In this document: in pieces, positions 1-5,641 of the stretch | Position numbering within the stretch: the first letter of the stretch is position 1 | Layout: each line of letters opens with the position of its first letter | Assembly: GCA_023230905.1 (NCBI GenBank) | Contig: JALNWL010000169.1 | Coordinates: 1-5,641 of the forward strand | DNA length: 5,641 bases | Source of the DNA: Syntrophales bacterium | GTDB taxonomy: Bacteria > Desulfobacterota > Syntrophia > Syntrophales > UBA2251 | Direction: 5' to 3' | Made by a program: the position numbers and the translations under genes | Notes under the pieces: generated by a model | What the model saw: only the letters and a program-made list of their open reading frames with translations | The model's database searches: none | What the model was told of the DNA's origin: nothing

Positions 1-1536
1 CCGCTCGTTGAACGGCAGCGGCAGGAGCCGATCCTTTTCCTTCAGATAAAAGAAACGGCTCTCCTCCCCCTTTTGCGTCAGGGCGGTCTGCACGACCCCC
101 GGGTCGAAGTCGTGGATCGTCTTCGTCTGGTCGGTCAACTCGACGGCCTTGAAGGCGGAGGGGATCTTCCCACCGACCTGGCCCCCGAGCTTCGCCAGCC
201 CCAGCTCGATGCCGATGTTGAACAGCCCCATCCCGATGACGGCAAACACAAGCCCCAGGAGGATTTCATCGGCCCGCGGCAGCTTCTCCCGAAGCACAAG
301 GGTCAGCACGAGAATGAAAAACAGCGACAGCGGGATAATGGCCTGGGCCGCGGCGCGCGTGTTGCGCGCCAGGAGGTCGAACACATCGAGACGCTCCGGG
401 AGGGCGGAGGCGGAGGCGGCGTACCGGGTGGACGCCTCGATGTCCCCGAACACCGCGACCTGCTGCTCCCTTGTTCCTTGGGATGCCGCCCATTTCTTCA
501 GGGCATCCGCTTCGGGGCCGAAGACCCGCTCCCGCACCTTCGCCTCGGCGGACGCCTCCCTGAGAAAAGCGAGCATCCCGTCCCGATCCCCCCCGAAGAA
601 CGCCAACTGATTCTCCGGGGCGGCGTTCAGGAACGCATAGCCGGCCATTTCATCCGGATGGCTGAAGAGGGCCTGTGTCGCCTGGCGATTTTCGAGCTTG
701 AAAAAATCGGCCTCGCTCATGGGCTGGGGAACCGAGCCCACAAAGAGGGTTCCCAGGGACATCACGGTCAGAATCGGGAAAAGCGAGGCGAGCGTCACCA
801 CGCCGAAGCCCGCCGATCCCGATCCCGCGCTTCCCACAACGCGGCAGACCCCGATGCCCAGGGCCAACACCAGGGGCACGGTGACCGGACCGGTGGTCAC
901 CCCGCCGCAATCCCACGCGAGACCGGTGAGAAACATCATGTTCTTGTCGAAATAGGCCCAGACGGAGAAGACGACCAGCACGGGGATGAGCAGATAGATG
1001 AAGGGCTTGAGGGACCAGTTGTACAGAAACCTCAGCATGCCCGCGACCACGGCGATGCCGACCCCGATGCCCACGGCGTAAATCAGGAAGTCCGGGTATC
1101 GATTCAGCAGCAGGAAAAGCAGCGGTGCGTCCCAGGCCTTGACCGAGGCGCCGGCGGCCTTGAGGACCCCGATGGCGGGCTCCGCAAAGGTGGCGCCGAC
1201 GCCGAGAATGAACGAGAAAACCAGGATGACCGGAAGGACGGACTTTTGCGGGAGCTTGAGGCCGATGACTTCGCCCAGGGGCATGAGCCCCAGGACCAGG
1301 CCCTCCATGAAGAACGTGAGGCCGACGATGACGAGCGCCAGGCCGGCGGCAATGACGGTGGCCCTGGCCACGGGGATCCCCAGGATCAGGGTCTGAAACA
1401 GGACCAGGTAGACGATGATGAGGGCGACGGCCTTGATCTGCGCCATCAGCCGGCTTTTGACGTACGGCGCCAGCATGCCGACGGCCTGTCTGAAACCGAC
1501 CCGGATCCTTCCGCCCGCCTGCTGTCGAACCGTCAT
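1..1536 (-). CDS. DUF1538-family multi-pass membrane protein (C-terminus outside window)
   Basis: 512 codons are visible, open to the window edge. The protein is strongly hydrophobic and carries the DUF1538 signature WDCGGVTTGPVTVP (residues 208-221), with FAEPAIGVL at 117-125. Two halves are related: residues 65-96 (GLALVIVG...LGLMPLG...KLP) and 428-459 (GLVFAVIG...LGLAKLG...KIP) align without gaps with 13 of 32 identities, so this is a tandem-repeat membrane protein. The second repeat is cut before its own EP and GGVTTGP motifs. Between the repeats, residues about 275-390 form a charged, Ala/Glu-rich soluble segment. The ATG at 1536 is chosen because GGGGGAGGG ends three bases before it (GGAGG core 4 bases away); the frame is open further upstream. 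DUF1538 proteins are inner-membrane proteins of unknown function, probably transporters; no substrate can be named. It lies 210 bases downstream of the EamA transporter, same strand. Family call is confident, function is not. Confidence 0.88.
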   Translation of the reverse strand, partial: MTVRQQAGGRIRVGFRQAVGMLAPYVKSRLMAQIKAVALIIVYLVLFQTLILGIPVARATVIAAGLALVIVGLTFFMEGLVLGLMPLGEVIGLKLPQKSVLPVILVFSFILGVGATFAEPAIGVLKAAGASVKAWDAPLLFLLLNRYPDFLIYAVGIGVGIAVVAGMLRFLYNWSLKPFIYLLIPVLVVFSVWAYFDKNMMFLTGLAWDCGGVTTGPVTVPLVLALGIGVCRVVGSAGSGSAGFGVVTLASLFPILTVMSLGTLFVGSVPQPMSEADFFKLENRQATQALFSHPDEMAGYAFLNAAPENQLAFFGGDRDGMLAFLREASAEAKVRERVFGPEADALKKWAASQGTREQQVAVFGDIEASTRYAASASALPERLDVFDLLARNTRAAAQAIIPLSLFFILVLTLVLREKLPRADEILLGLVFAVIGMGLFNIGIELGLAKLGGQVGGKIPSAFKAVELTDQTKTIHDFDPGVVQTALTQKGEESRFFYLKEKDRLLPLPFNER

Positions 1537-1561
1537 GCGCCCTCCCCCGCTGCTTCCGTCC

Positions 1562-1588
1562 GCCGGGACATTCAGACGCTTCCCCGGC
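1562..1588 (-). promoter_or_regulatory. GC-rich inverted repeat in the DUF1538 gene leader
   Basis: GCCGGG (1562-1567) and CCCGGC (1583-1588) are perfect 6-bp inverted arms around a 15-base loop, ending 26 bases before the start codon of the DUF1538 gene. It could form a stem-loop in the leader RNA. In a GC-rich genome a 6-bp stem may be chance; no riboswitch consensus was recognised in the 210-base gap. Confidence 0.25.
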
Positions 1589-1709
1589 TGCTTCAAAGGT
1601 TTTTCCCCTCATCCGGCCCATCGCGAACGGGCGCGCGGGGTTCTCGGGCAGAAGATCGAGACCCCGTTCCGTTCGCCGCCGAGCCGCCTGCACATCCGGG
1701 ATTTCTCCA

Positions 1710-1751
1710 AAAATAGGCGTTCTTTCGTTCAGTTAGGCAAAACAACCTAAC
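1710..1751 (-). promoter_or_regulatory. Dyad GTTAGG-N8-CCTAAC with weak candidate promoter
   Basis: A perfect 6-bp inverted repeat, GTTAGG (1732-1737) and CCTAAC (1746-1751), overlaps the TAG stop of the EamA gene. On the minus strand TTGCCT (1735-1740) and TATTTT (1710-1715) could act as -35 and -10 boxes for the DUF1538 gene, but the 19-base spacing and 4/6 matches are weak. The AT-rich patch stands out from its surroundings. It may be an operator-promoter, a weak terminator for the EamA gene, or nothing; it is not followed directly by a T-run. Confidence 0.25.
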
Positions 1752-2670
1752 GGATTCCGACCGCCTTGTCAAGCGCCGCGGGGGGCCGGTGCCGGGGCCG
1801 TTCCCGCGGGAGTCCGCATCCCCGGAGGTTGGGCAGGACAATCCCGGCGATGATGAGCCCCATCCCCGCGATTTGGACGAAAACGATGTTCTCCCCCAGG
1901 ACGAGCCAGGCCATGACCACGGTCGCGACCGGCTCGAAGGTCGAGAAGATGGACATCCGGGCGCTGCCGAGCTCGCGGATGGCAAGGAACTGGAAGGTCA
2001 CGCCCAGGGCCGTGGGGACGAGGCCGATCGCGAGCGCGAGGAGCAGCTGGCGCGGCGCCAGGTGCACGATGTCGAGCGGATTGTTGACGAAAAGAAACGG
2101 AACCGCCGTGAACAGGATCACATAGAAGGTGACTGTCAGGAACTCTTCCCCCTTGAGGAAGATCTGGGACAGGATGAGATACACCGAAAAGGTCAAGGTG
2201 GTCCCCATCGCGAACAGCAGTCCGGTCACGTTCAGGGCCTTGAGGAAGGCGTCATAGAAGACTAGGGCGCATCCCCCCATCAGAAGCGCCAGGGAAAGGC
2301 CGATCGTCCGGTCCGCCTTCATCCGGAAAACGGCGAGAGACAGGAGCGTGACGATGACGGGGTAGAGGTAGAGGATCAGGGCGTTCGTCGACGCGGGGAT
2401 GTAATTGAGGGCCTTGAAGAAGCAGGTGCTCTGCCAACCGTGGAGGACCACCCCGAGGAAGGCGGTCTTGGCCAGGGTGGCCGGACGGATCCTGAGCAGG
2501 CGGGGATGGCGGATCAGGAGGTAAAGGCCGAAGACCAGGGTCGCCGTCAGAAAGCGGTACTGCAGGAGCGCCATGTCCTTCAGGCCGGTCTGGTAGGCCA
2601 GCTTGATCAAGATGGCCAGCATGCCGAGGCAGAACGCGGAAACGAGCGAATAGATCAGGCCCTTGAGCAT
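1747..2670 (-). CDS. EamA/DMT-family permease
   Basis: 307 residues, the normal length for a ten-helix drug/metabolite transporter made of two EamA repeats. Repeat one covers about residues 3-139 and contains LQYRFLTATLVF (36-47) and ALNYIPASTNALILYLYPV (87-105). Repeat two covers about 148-280 and contains IRELGSARMSIFSTFEPV (231-248) and the classic VLGENIVF (257-264). The equivalent of that GE pair in repeat one is replaced by RMKAD (116-120). The last 27 residues are a basic, proline-rich tail, probably cytoplasmic. The protein sits in the inner membrane; family members move amino acids, nucleosides or other small metabolites, and the substrate cannot be read from sequence. The ATG at 2670 is preceded by GGAAGAGAGGC and begins directly with helix one; a GTG at 2748 would add 26 non-hydrophobic residues and has no ribosome site. 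It is transcribed from its own promoter at 2763-2791. Confidence 0.93.
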   Translation of the reverse strand: MLKGLIYSLVSAFCLGMLAILIKLAYQTGLKDMALLQYRFLTATLVFGLYLLIRHPRLLRIRPATLAKTAFLGVVLHGWQSTCFFKALNYIPASTNALILYLYPVIVTLLSLAVFRMKADRTIGLSLALLMGGCALVFYDAFLKALNVTGLLFAMGTTLTFSVYLILSQIFLKGEEFLTVTFYVILFTAVPFLFVNNPLDIVHLAPRQLLLALAIGLVPTALGVTFQFLAIRELGSARMSIFSTFEPVATVVMAWLVLGENIVFVQIAGMGLIIAGIVLPNLRGCGLPRERPRHRPPAALDKAVGIR

Positions 2671-2710
2671 GCCTCTCTTCCGGTATGGGCGATGGGGGGG
2701 CGTGCGGCGT

Positions 2711-2742
2711 TTCCCGGGATGGGCGGATCCGGGCTCCGGGAA
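2711..2742 (-). promoter_or_regulatory. 7-bp inverted repeat in the EamA gene leader
   Basis: TTCCCGG (2711-2717) and CCGGGAA (2736-2742) are perfect inverted arms separated by 18 bases. They lie about 15-45 bases downstream of the predicted transcription start of the EamA gene. They may fold as a leader stem-loop or serve as a dimeric-regulator site. No known riboswitch consensus is recognised. Confidence 0.35.
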
Positions 2743-2762
2743 GGCCACGTCCCGCGCCGCCG

Positions 2763-2791
2763 TTTATAGGCAATTCCCGCCGGTTTGTAAA
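2763..2791 (-). promoter_or_regulatory. Sigma-70-like promoter of the EamA gene
   Basis: On the minus strand TTTACA (2786-2791) and TATAAA (2763-2768) each match the consensus at five of six bases and are exactly 17 bases apart. The predicted start of transcription is near 2756, giving a leader of about 86 bases. This is one of the best promoter matches in the window. Confidence 0.7.
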
Positions 2792-2826
2792 GGGATCATT
2801 GGGGCCCCCGCCCGGCCTTTTTTTCT

Positions 2827-2855
2827 TTGACAAATCCGGGGCGCAATTTTAGATT
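2827..2855 (+). promoter_or_regulatory. Sigma-70-like promoter of the CxxC protein/Dabb genes
   Basis: A perfect TTGACA (2827-2832) is followed after 17 bases by TAGATT (2850-2855, four of six). Transcription would start near 2862, 36 bases before the small gene. It points away from the EamA promoter, with the two -35 boxes only 35 bp apart, so a single regulator could affect both. A T7 run just upstream (2818-2824) adds an AT-rich block. Confidence 0.65.
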
Positions 2856-2897
2856 CAACCGTAGAATCCGTTGACACCCGGAAGAGGGGGAGAGGCC

Positions 2898-3089
2898 ATG
2901 GGAGAGATCACCGAGAAGGACCGGGCGATGGCCCGGCGCTGCGTCGAGTGCCCGGTCTGCCGCCGGGCGCGGCGCTGGCAGGCGGGTGTGGCGTTCTGGC
3001 TCGTGAATAACGTCGAGGAGGGACTCTGCCCGTTCTGCCGGGCCTACGAGAAGGTCTACGGGCGCAAGGCTCATGAGCCGGCACCCTGA
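2898..3089 (+). CDS. Small CxxC-CxxC protein, putative zinc ribbon, function unknown
   Basis: 63 residues with five cysteines: C15, then C18-x2-C21 and C44-x2-C47 (CPVC and CPFC) 22 residues apart. Two CxxC knuckles at this distance are the usual layout of a treble-clef or zinc-ribbon fold that binds one zinc through four cysteines; metal binding is inferred. The stretch between them (VAFWLVNNVEEGL) is hydrophobic and could form the core strand or helix. The N-terminus is charged and there is no signal peptide, so it is probably cytoplasmic. The ATG at 2898 follows GGGGGAGAGGCC, a good ribosome site; a TTG at 2871 in the same frame lacks one. It is the first gene after the promoter at 2827-2855 and lies 49 bases before the Dabb gene. 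I do not recognise a named family; a DNA/RNA-binding or protein-contact role is possible but unproven. Confidence 0.8.
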   Translation: MGEITEKDRAMARRCVECPVCRRARRWQAGVAFWLVNNVEEGLCPFCRAYEKVYGRKAHEPAP

Positions 3090-3138
3090 GAATGCACGGG
3101 ACAATCCGGGAATGGGTCCGACGGAAGGGGTAGAGACG

Positions 3139-3426
3139 ATGCTCAAGCACGTGGTGCTCATGAAGTTCAAGACCGGGGTCGGCGAAACCGATGTGGCCGA
3201 TCTCGAACGCGGGCTGGCGGGGCTGCCCGCCGTGATCCCGGAGATCCGGGGCTACGACTTCGGCCGGGACCGCCGGCCGGAGCGAACGTTCGATTTTGCG
3301 CTCGTCTCCACGTTCGACGACGAGACCGCCCTGGAGCGCTACAAGCCCCACCCGCGCCACCAGGAGGTCCTGGCCAGGGTCAAGGCCCTGTGCGACGAGC
3401 TCCGGGTGATCGATTTCACGTATTGA
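3139..3426 (+). CDS. Dabb (stress-responsive alpha/beta-barrel) domain protein
   Basis: 95 residues, a complete single Dabb domain. It starts with the typical strand MLKHVVLMKFK, includes a GL..LP.VIPEIRGYDFG section (about 25-42) and ends with the family hallmark YKPHPRHQEV (68-77) followed by VKALCDELRVIDFTY. Dabb proteins form dimeric ferredoxin-like alpha/beta barrels; members range from plant salt-stress proteins to bacterial proteins of unknown role and a few polyketide cyclases, so no reaction is assigned. The ATG at 3139 follows GGAAGGGG with 8 bases between and starts at the first barrel strand. An upstream in-frame ATG at 3073 would add 22 unrelated residues and overlap the preceding gene. 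It probably shares an mRNA with the small CxxC gene 49 bases upstream and converges on nadD 61 bases downstream, where no clear terminator is visible. Confidence 0.92.
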   Translation: MLKHVVLMKFKTGVGETDVADLERGLAGLPAVIPEIRGYDFGRDRRPERTFDFALVSTFDDETALERYKPHPRHQEVLARVKALCDELRVIDFTY

Positions 3427-3487
3427 TCCGCTCCGGGGTGGGCAGGAAAGAGGCGGGGCCGTCCGTCCGCTGTTTCGCCGGCGGGCC

Positions 3488-4132
3488 TCAAACGTAAAGG
3501 ACGTTTTTGCGGATGTAGTGGCGAACGGCGTCCGGGACAAGGTAGTGGATGGATTGGCCCGCACGGACCCGGGCGCGGATCCGCGAGGCCGCGATGTCGA
3601 GGAAGGTGACCTCCCGGAAATAGATGAACTGGCCGGTGGGTCCCCGATAGCCCCGGCACGCCTCGTCGTAGACGAAGCGGGCGGTGAAGTCCGCGGGTAG
3701 GATGCCGTCGAGCCCCCGGTTTTCATAGCCGGGGCGTGTCATGACGACGAAATGGCACAGGACGAGGAGGTTCTCCCAGTCCTTCCACGTCCGGATGGCG
3801 TGGAAGGCGTCCTGGCCGACGATAAAATACAGTTCCAGGTCCTTCAGGTACTTGCCGAGGAAGGACTCGACCGTCTCCACCGAAAACGATACCCCCCCCC
3901 GCTCGTGCTCAATGTCCGAAAACGAAAAGGACGGATTGTCCTCGATGGCAAGCTCGACCATCTGCTCGCGGTGGTAGAAGGAAGTGATGTCGGCCTCCAG
4001 TTTATGCGGGGGGCGCGACGCGGGGACGAAGATGATGCGGTTCAGGTCGAACATCTCCCGGATCTCCTCGGCGCACCTCAGATGGCCGAAATGGATCGGG
4101 TCGTACGTGCCGCCCAGGAGTCCCCATTTCAT
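3488..4132 (-). CDS. nadD: Nicotinate-nucleotide adenylyltransferase NadD
   Basis: 214 residues, normal for NadD. It transfers AMP from ATP to nicotinate mononucleotide to give deamido-NAD, a cytoplasmic and usually essential step of NAD synthesis. The nucleotidyltransferase motif [11 protein letters not shown] spans residues 7-17 (H14 and H17 are the HxGH histidines). RPPHK is at 40-44, GGVSFSVET at 79-87 (usual form GGxSYTxxT) and [17 protein letters not shown] at 103-119. The ATP-phosphate motif ISSTxIR is present as IAASRIR (180-186), keeping the last S/T-x-I-R but with alanines in place of two serines. The start codon overlaps the proA stop as ATGA (4129-4132), indicating translational coupling; its own ribosome site is weak. 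A run of nine G on the coding strand lies at codons R78-V81. The gene often found after nadD, rsfS, does not follow; the next gene is convergent. Confidence 0.96.
   Translation of the reverse strand: MKWGLLGGTYDPIHFGHLRCAEEIREMFDLNRIIFVPASRPPHKLEADITSFYHREQMVELAIEDNPSFSFSDIEHERGGVSFSVETVESFLGKYLKDLELYFIVGQDAFHAIRTWKDWENLLVLCHFVVMTRPGYENRGLDGILPADFTARFVYDEACRGYRGPTGQFIYFREVTFLDIAASRIRARVRAGQSIHYLVPDAVRHYIRKNVLYV
3892..3900 (-). repeat. G9 homopolymer inside nadD
   Basis: Nine consecutive C on the plus strand (G on the coding strand) cover codons CGG GGG GGG G of nadD residues R78, G79, G80 and V81. A gain or loss of one base would shift the frame after about a third of the protein. The frame as given is intact. 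Confidence 0.9.
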
Positions 4133-5385
4133 GTTCTCACCTGTCCGTTTCCGTAGATGATGAATTTGGTCGTCGTCAGTTCTTCCAGCCCCATGGGCCC
4201 GAAGGCGTGCAGTTTGGTGGTGCTGATGCCGATCTCCGCCCCAAGTCCCAGCTCGAAGCCGTCGCTGAAGCGGGTCGAGGCGTTGACGAGAACCGTGGAG
4301 GAGTTGACCTCGTTCAGGAACCGCTGCGCCCGCGTGTAGTTCTCCGTCAGGATGGACTCCGTGTGGAGTGAGCCGTAGCGGCGGATGTGGGCGATGGCCT
4401 CGTCCAGGTCGGCCACCACGCGGATCGAGAGGATCAGATCCAGGTATTCCCGGGACCAGTCGTCCTCCGTGGCCGGCGCCAGATCGGGCAGGAGAGCGCG
4501 CGCCTGGGGGCAGCCCTTGAGCGCCACGCCTGCTTCCCGTAATCGCTCCGCCACGACGGGCAGGAAGGCGGGCGCAACCGCCGCATGGATCAGGAGCGTC
4601 TCCATGGCGTTGCAGACACCGGGGCGCTGCGTTTTTGCATTCAGGCAGATCGGAACCGCCCGGTCGAGATCGGCATCCGCGTCGACGAAGATGTGGCAGA
4701 CGCCCTTGTAGTGCTTGATCACCGGGATCCTCGACTGACTCACCACGGCGCGGATCAGGTCTTCCCCACCCCGCGGGATGATCAGATCAATCCATTCGTC
4801 GAGCTGAAGCATCTCATGGACGGCCTCGCGGTCGGTGAGCGGAATCGCCTGGATGGCGGCTGTCGGGAGACCGTGGTCGCGAAGGACGCCCGTCAGGCAG
4901 GCGGCAATGGCCAAGTTGGAATGGATGGCCTCCGATCCGCCCCGCAGGATGACGGCGTTCCCCGACTTCAGACACAGCGCCGCGGCGTCGGCGGTGACGT
5001 TCGGTCGCGATTCGTAGATGATCCCGATGACGCCGAGGGGGATGCGCATCCGGCCGACCAGGAGCCCGTTGGGCCGCCGCCACATGCCGGTGACCTTGCC
5101 CACCGGATCGGTGAGGGCCGCCACTTCGCGGAGACCCTGGGCGATCCCCGCAAGTGTCTGCTCCTTCAGGGTCAGGCGGTCGATCATGGCCGCGGGCAGG
5201 CCTTTCTCGCGAGCCGCTTCGAGATCCCGGGCGTTCTCCGCGATCAGGTGCGCCTGCCGGGCCAGCAGCGCGTCGGCCATCGCGAGGAGAGCCGCATTCT
5301 TCCGGTCGGTGGGGACATGGGCCAGGCTGTCGGCGGCCTGCCTAGCCTCTCGGGCGATTCGAACGATCTGGTCGTGGAGATTCAT
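4129..5385 (-). CDS. proA: Gamma-glutamyl phosphate reductase ProA
   Basis: 418 residues, the usual length. It reduces gamma-glutamyl phosphate with NADPH to glutamate-5-semialdehyde, the second step of proline synthesis, in the cytoplasm. It is an aldehyde-dehydrogenase-fold enzyme: [19 protein letters not shown] (103-121) and [20 protein letters not shown] (124-143) lead into the cofactor site with ILRGGSEA (146-153). The catalytic cysteine is C258 in [13 protein letters not shown]. The C-terminal signature [15 protein letters not shown] (372-386) and [15 protein letters not shown] (391-405) is complete. The ATG at 5385 is preceded by AAAGGA 8 bases away. It is the first gene of an operon with nadD (4-base overlap), read from the promoter at 5469-5497. 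No proB, which makes its unstable substrate and is often adjacent, lies in the visible upstream region. No key residue is missing. Confidence 0.97.
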   Translation of the reverse strand: MNLHDQIVRIAREARQAADSLAHVPTDRKNAALLAMADALLARQAHLIAENARDLEAAREKGLPAAMIDRLTLKEQTLAGIAQGLREVAALTDPVGKVTGMWRRPNGLLVGRMRIPLGVIGIIYESRPNVTADAAALCLKSGNAVILRGGSEAIHSNLAIAACLTGVLRDHGLPTAAIQAIPLTDREAVHEMLQLDEWIDLIIPRGGEDLIRAVVSQSRIPVIKHYKGVCHIFVDADADLDRAVPICLNAKTQRPGVCNAMETLLIHAAVAPAFLPVVAERLREAGVALKGCPQARALLPDLAPATEDDWSREYLDLILSIRVVADLDEAIAHIRRYGSLHTESILTENYTRAQRFLNEVNSSTVLVNASTRFSDGFELGLGAEIGISTTKLHAFGPMGLEELTTTKFIIYGNGQVRT

Positions 5386-5419
5386 GAACGGGTCCTTTGT
5401 GCGAGATTCGCGGCGTGAT

Positions 5420-5458
5420 CCCGACGCGGAGATCCGGTCTCAAATCGCTCCCGTCGGG
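5420..5458 (-). promoter_or_regulatory. Imperfect hairpin in the proA leader
   Basis: CCCGAC (5420-5425) and GTCGGG (5453-5458) are perfect 6-bp arms. A second stem, GGAG (5428-5431) with CTCC (5448-5451), nests inside after a small internal loop, leaving a 16-base apical loop. The structure would begin about 4 bases after the predicted transcription start and end 34 bases before the proA start codon. It might stabilise the 5' end or take part in control. It is not followed by a T-run, so it is not an intrinsic terminator. Confidence 0.4.
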
Positions 5459-5468
5459 CGGCGGACCC

Positions 5469-5497
5469 ACTCTACAAAACACCCTTTCACGTGTCAA
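5469..5497 (-). promoter_or_regulatory. Sigma-70-like promoter of proA-nadD
   Basis: On the minus strand a perfect TTGACA (5492-5497) is followed after 17 bases by TAGAGT (5469-5474, four of six). Predicted transcription start is near 5462, leaving a leader of about 76 bases before proA. The palindrome CACGTG (5488-5493) overlaps the -35 box and may be chance. Confidence 0.68.
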
Positions 5498-5530
5498 GGC
5501 CAATTGCGGCCGCGGACGCAAAGGCGACGC

Positions 5531-5559
5531 TTGCCAAGTTCCGGCAGGTCTGTTAAGGT
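5531..5559 (+). promoter_or_regulatory. Candidate promoter of the right-edge gene
   Basis: TTGCCA (5531-5536, five of six) and TAAGGT (5554-5559, three of six) are 17 bases apart on the plus strand. Transcription would start near 5566, about 40 bases before the first ATG of the gene cut by the edge. The -10 box is weak, so this is a moderate candidate. It is divergent from the proA promoter. Confidence 0.4.
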
Positions 5560-5605
5560 CGCGGCCGATCGGGACGGCGGAAACGAGGGGGAGGACAAAA
5601 TTGCG

Positions 5606-5641
5606 ATGGATTTTCTGCGGATTAAGGCGGGACCGAGGGCG
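5606..5641 (+). CDS. Start of an unidentified gene cut by the right edge
   Basis: Twelve codons, MDFLRIKAGPRA, follow the ribosome site GGAGG (5590-5594) at a slightly long 11-base distance. A TTG at 5601, in another frame and 6 bases from the same site, is an alternative (MRWIFCGLRRDRG). The IKAGPRA stretch recalls the N-terminus of some patatin-like phospholipase family proteins, but twelve residues are too few to assign it. The good ribosome site and the candidate promoter support a real gene here. Confidence 0.42.
   Translation, partial: MDFLRIKAGPRA

Noticed and set aside
73..1716. 547-codon plus-strand open frame opposite the DUF1538 gene
   Set aside because: Its product is low-complexity, rich in charged residues, Gly and His, and matches nothing; it is the antisense shadow of a GC-rich membrane-protein gene with clear family motifs.
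1537..1746. Cobalamin-riboswitch-like GGGGAAGC...CGGCGGAC text in the DUF1538 leader
   Set aside because: The match is short and the conserved B12-box and other core elements are absent, so similarity is likely chance.
2671..2748. GTG start at 2748 for the EamA gene
   Set aside because: It would add 26 Pro/Arg-rich residues ahead of helix one, has no ribosome site, and starts only about 8 bases after the predicted transcript start.
2801..2824. GC-rich stretch followed by T7 as an intrinsic terminator
   Set aside because: Only a 4-bp stem (GGGC/GCCC) can be drawn and it is not next to the T-run; it lies upstream of both divergent genes, where no transcript needs to end.
2871..2897. TTG start at 2871 for the small CxxC protein
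   Set aside because: No ribosome site upstream, while the ATG at 2898 follows GGGGGAGAGG closely.
3073..3138. ATG start at 3073 for the Dabb protein
   Set aside because: It would overlap the preceding gene, has no ribosome site and adds residues outside the compact Dabb domain.
3427..3487. Bidirectional terminator between the Dabb gene and nadD
   Set aside because: The region is GC-rich with only short chance stems and no T-run on either strand.
4585..5418. 277-codon plus-strand open frame opposite proA
   Set aside because: Proline/Arg/Asp-rich shadow with no recognisable domain; proA on the other strand is complete and conserved.

Overview
The window is GC-rich (roughly 60-65% by eye) and densely coded. 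Five complete protein genes and two genes cut by the window edges can be supported. The gene mix is a DUF1538 membrane protein, an EamA/DMT transporter, a very small CxxC protein, a Dabb-domain protein and a proA-nadD pair. With good sigma-70-like promoters, this fits a GC-rich Gram-negative chromosome. A deltaproteobacterial (Desulfobacterota, Syntrophus-like) host is my inference from gene style and pairing; no rRNA or other marker is present to prove it.

Left part (1-2670), all on the minus strand: a large DUF1538-family integral membrane protein whose C-terminus lies outside the window, preceded by a 210-base gap with a small dyad. Upstream of it is a 307-residue EamA-type drug/metabolite transporter. 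The EamA gene has a convincing promoter (TTTACA-17-TATAAA) and a 7-bp inverted repeat in its leader.

Middle (2671-3426): a divergent control region whose two promoters stand back to back, with -35 boxes about 35 bp apart. The rightward promoter (TTGACA-17-TAGATT) reads a 63-residue five-cysteine putative zinc-ribbon protein, followed after 49 bases by a 95-residue stress-responsive alpha/beta-barrel (Dabb) protein. These two probably form a small operon. The 61 bases between the Dabb gene and the convergent nadD gene show no clear terminator.

Right part (3488-5641): a minus-strand two-gene operon, proA then nadD, joined by an ATGA overlap. It combines the second step of proline synthesis from glutamate with the adenylylation step of NAD synthesis. 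A strong sigma-70-like promoter lies 5' of proA, and the predicted leader starts almost directly with an imperfect hairpin. Neither proB (upstream) nor rsfS (downstream), which often accompany these genes, is in the window. At the right edge a plus-strand gene begins, with only about 12 codons visible, and has its own candidate promoter.

I see no CRISPR array, mobile element, tRNA or rRNA, and no clear multi-gene novel system. The items most worth a second look are the DUF1538 protein with a ~115-residue soluble insert between its repeats, the small CxxC protein, the G9 tract inside nadD, and the structured leader of proA.
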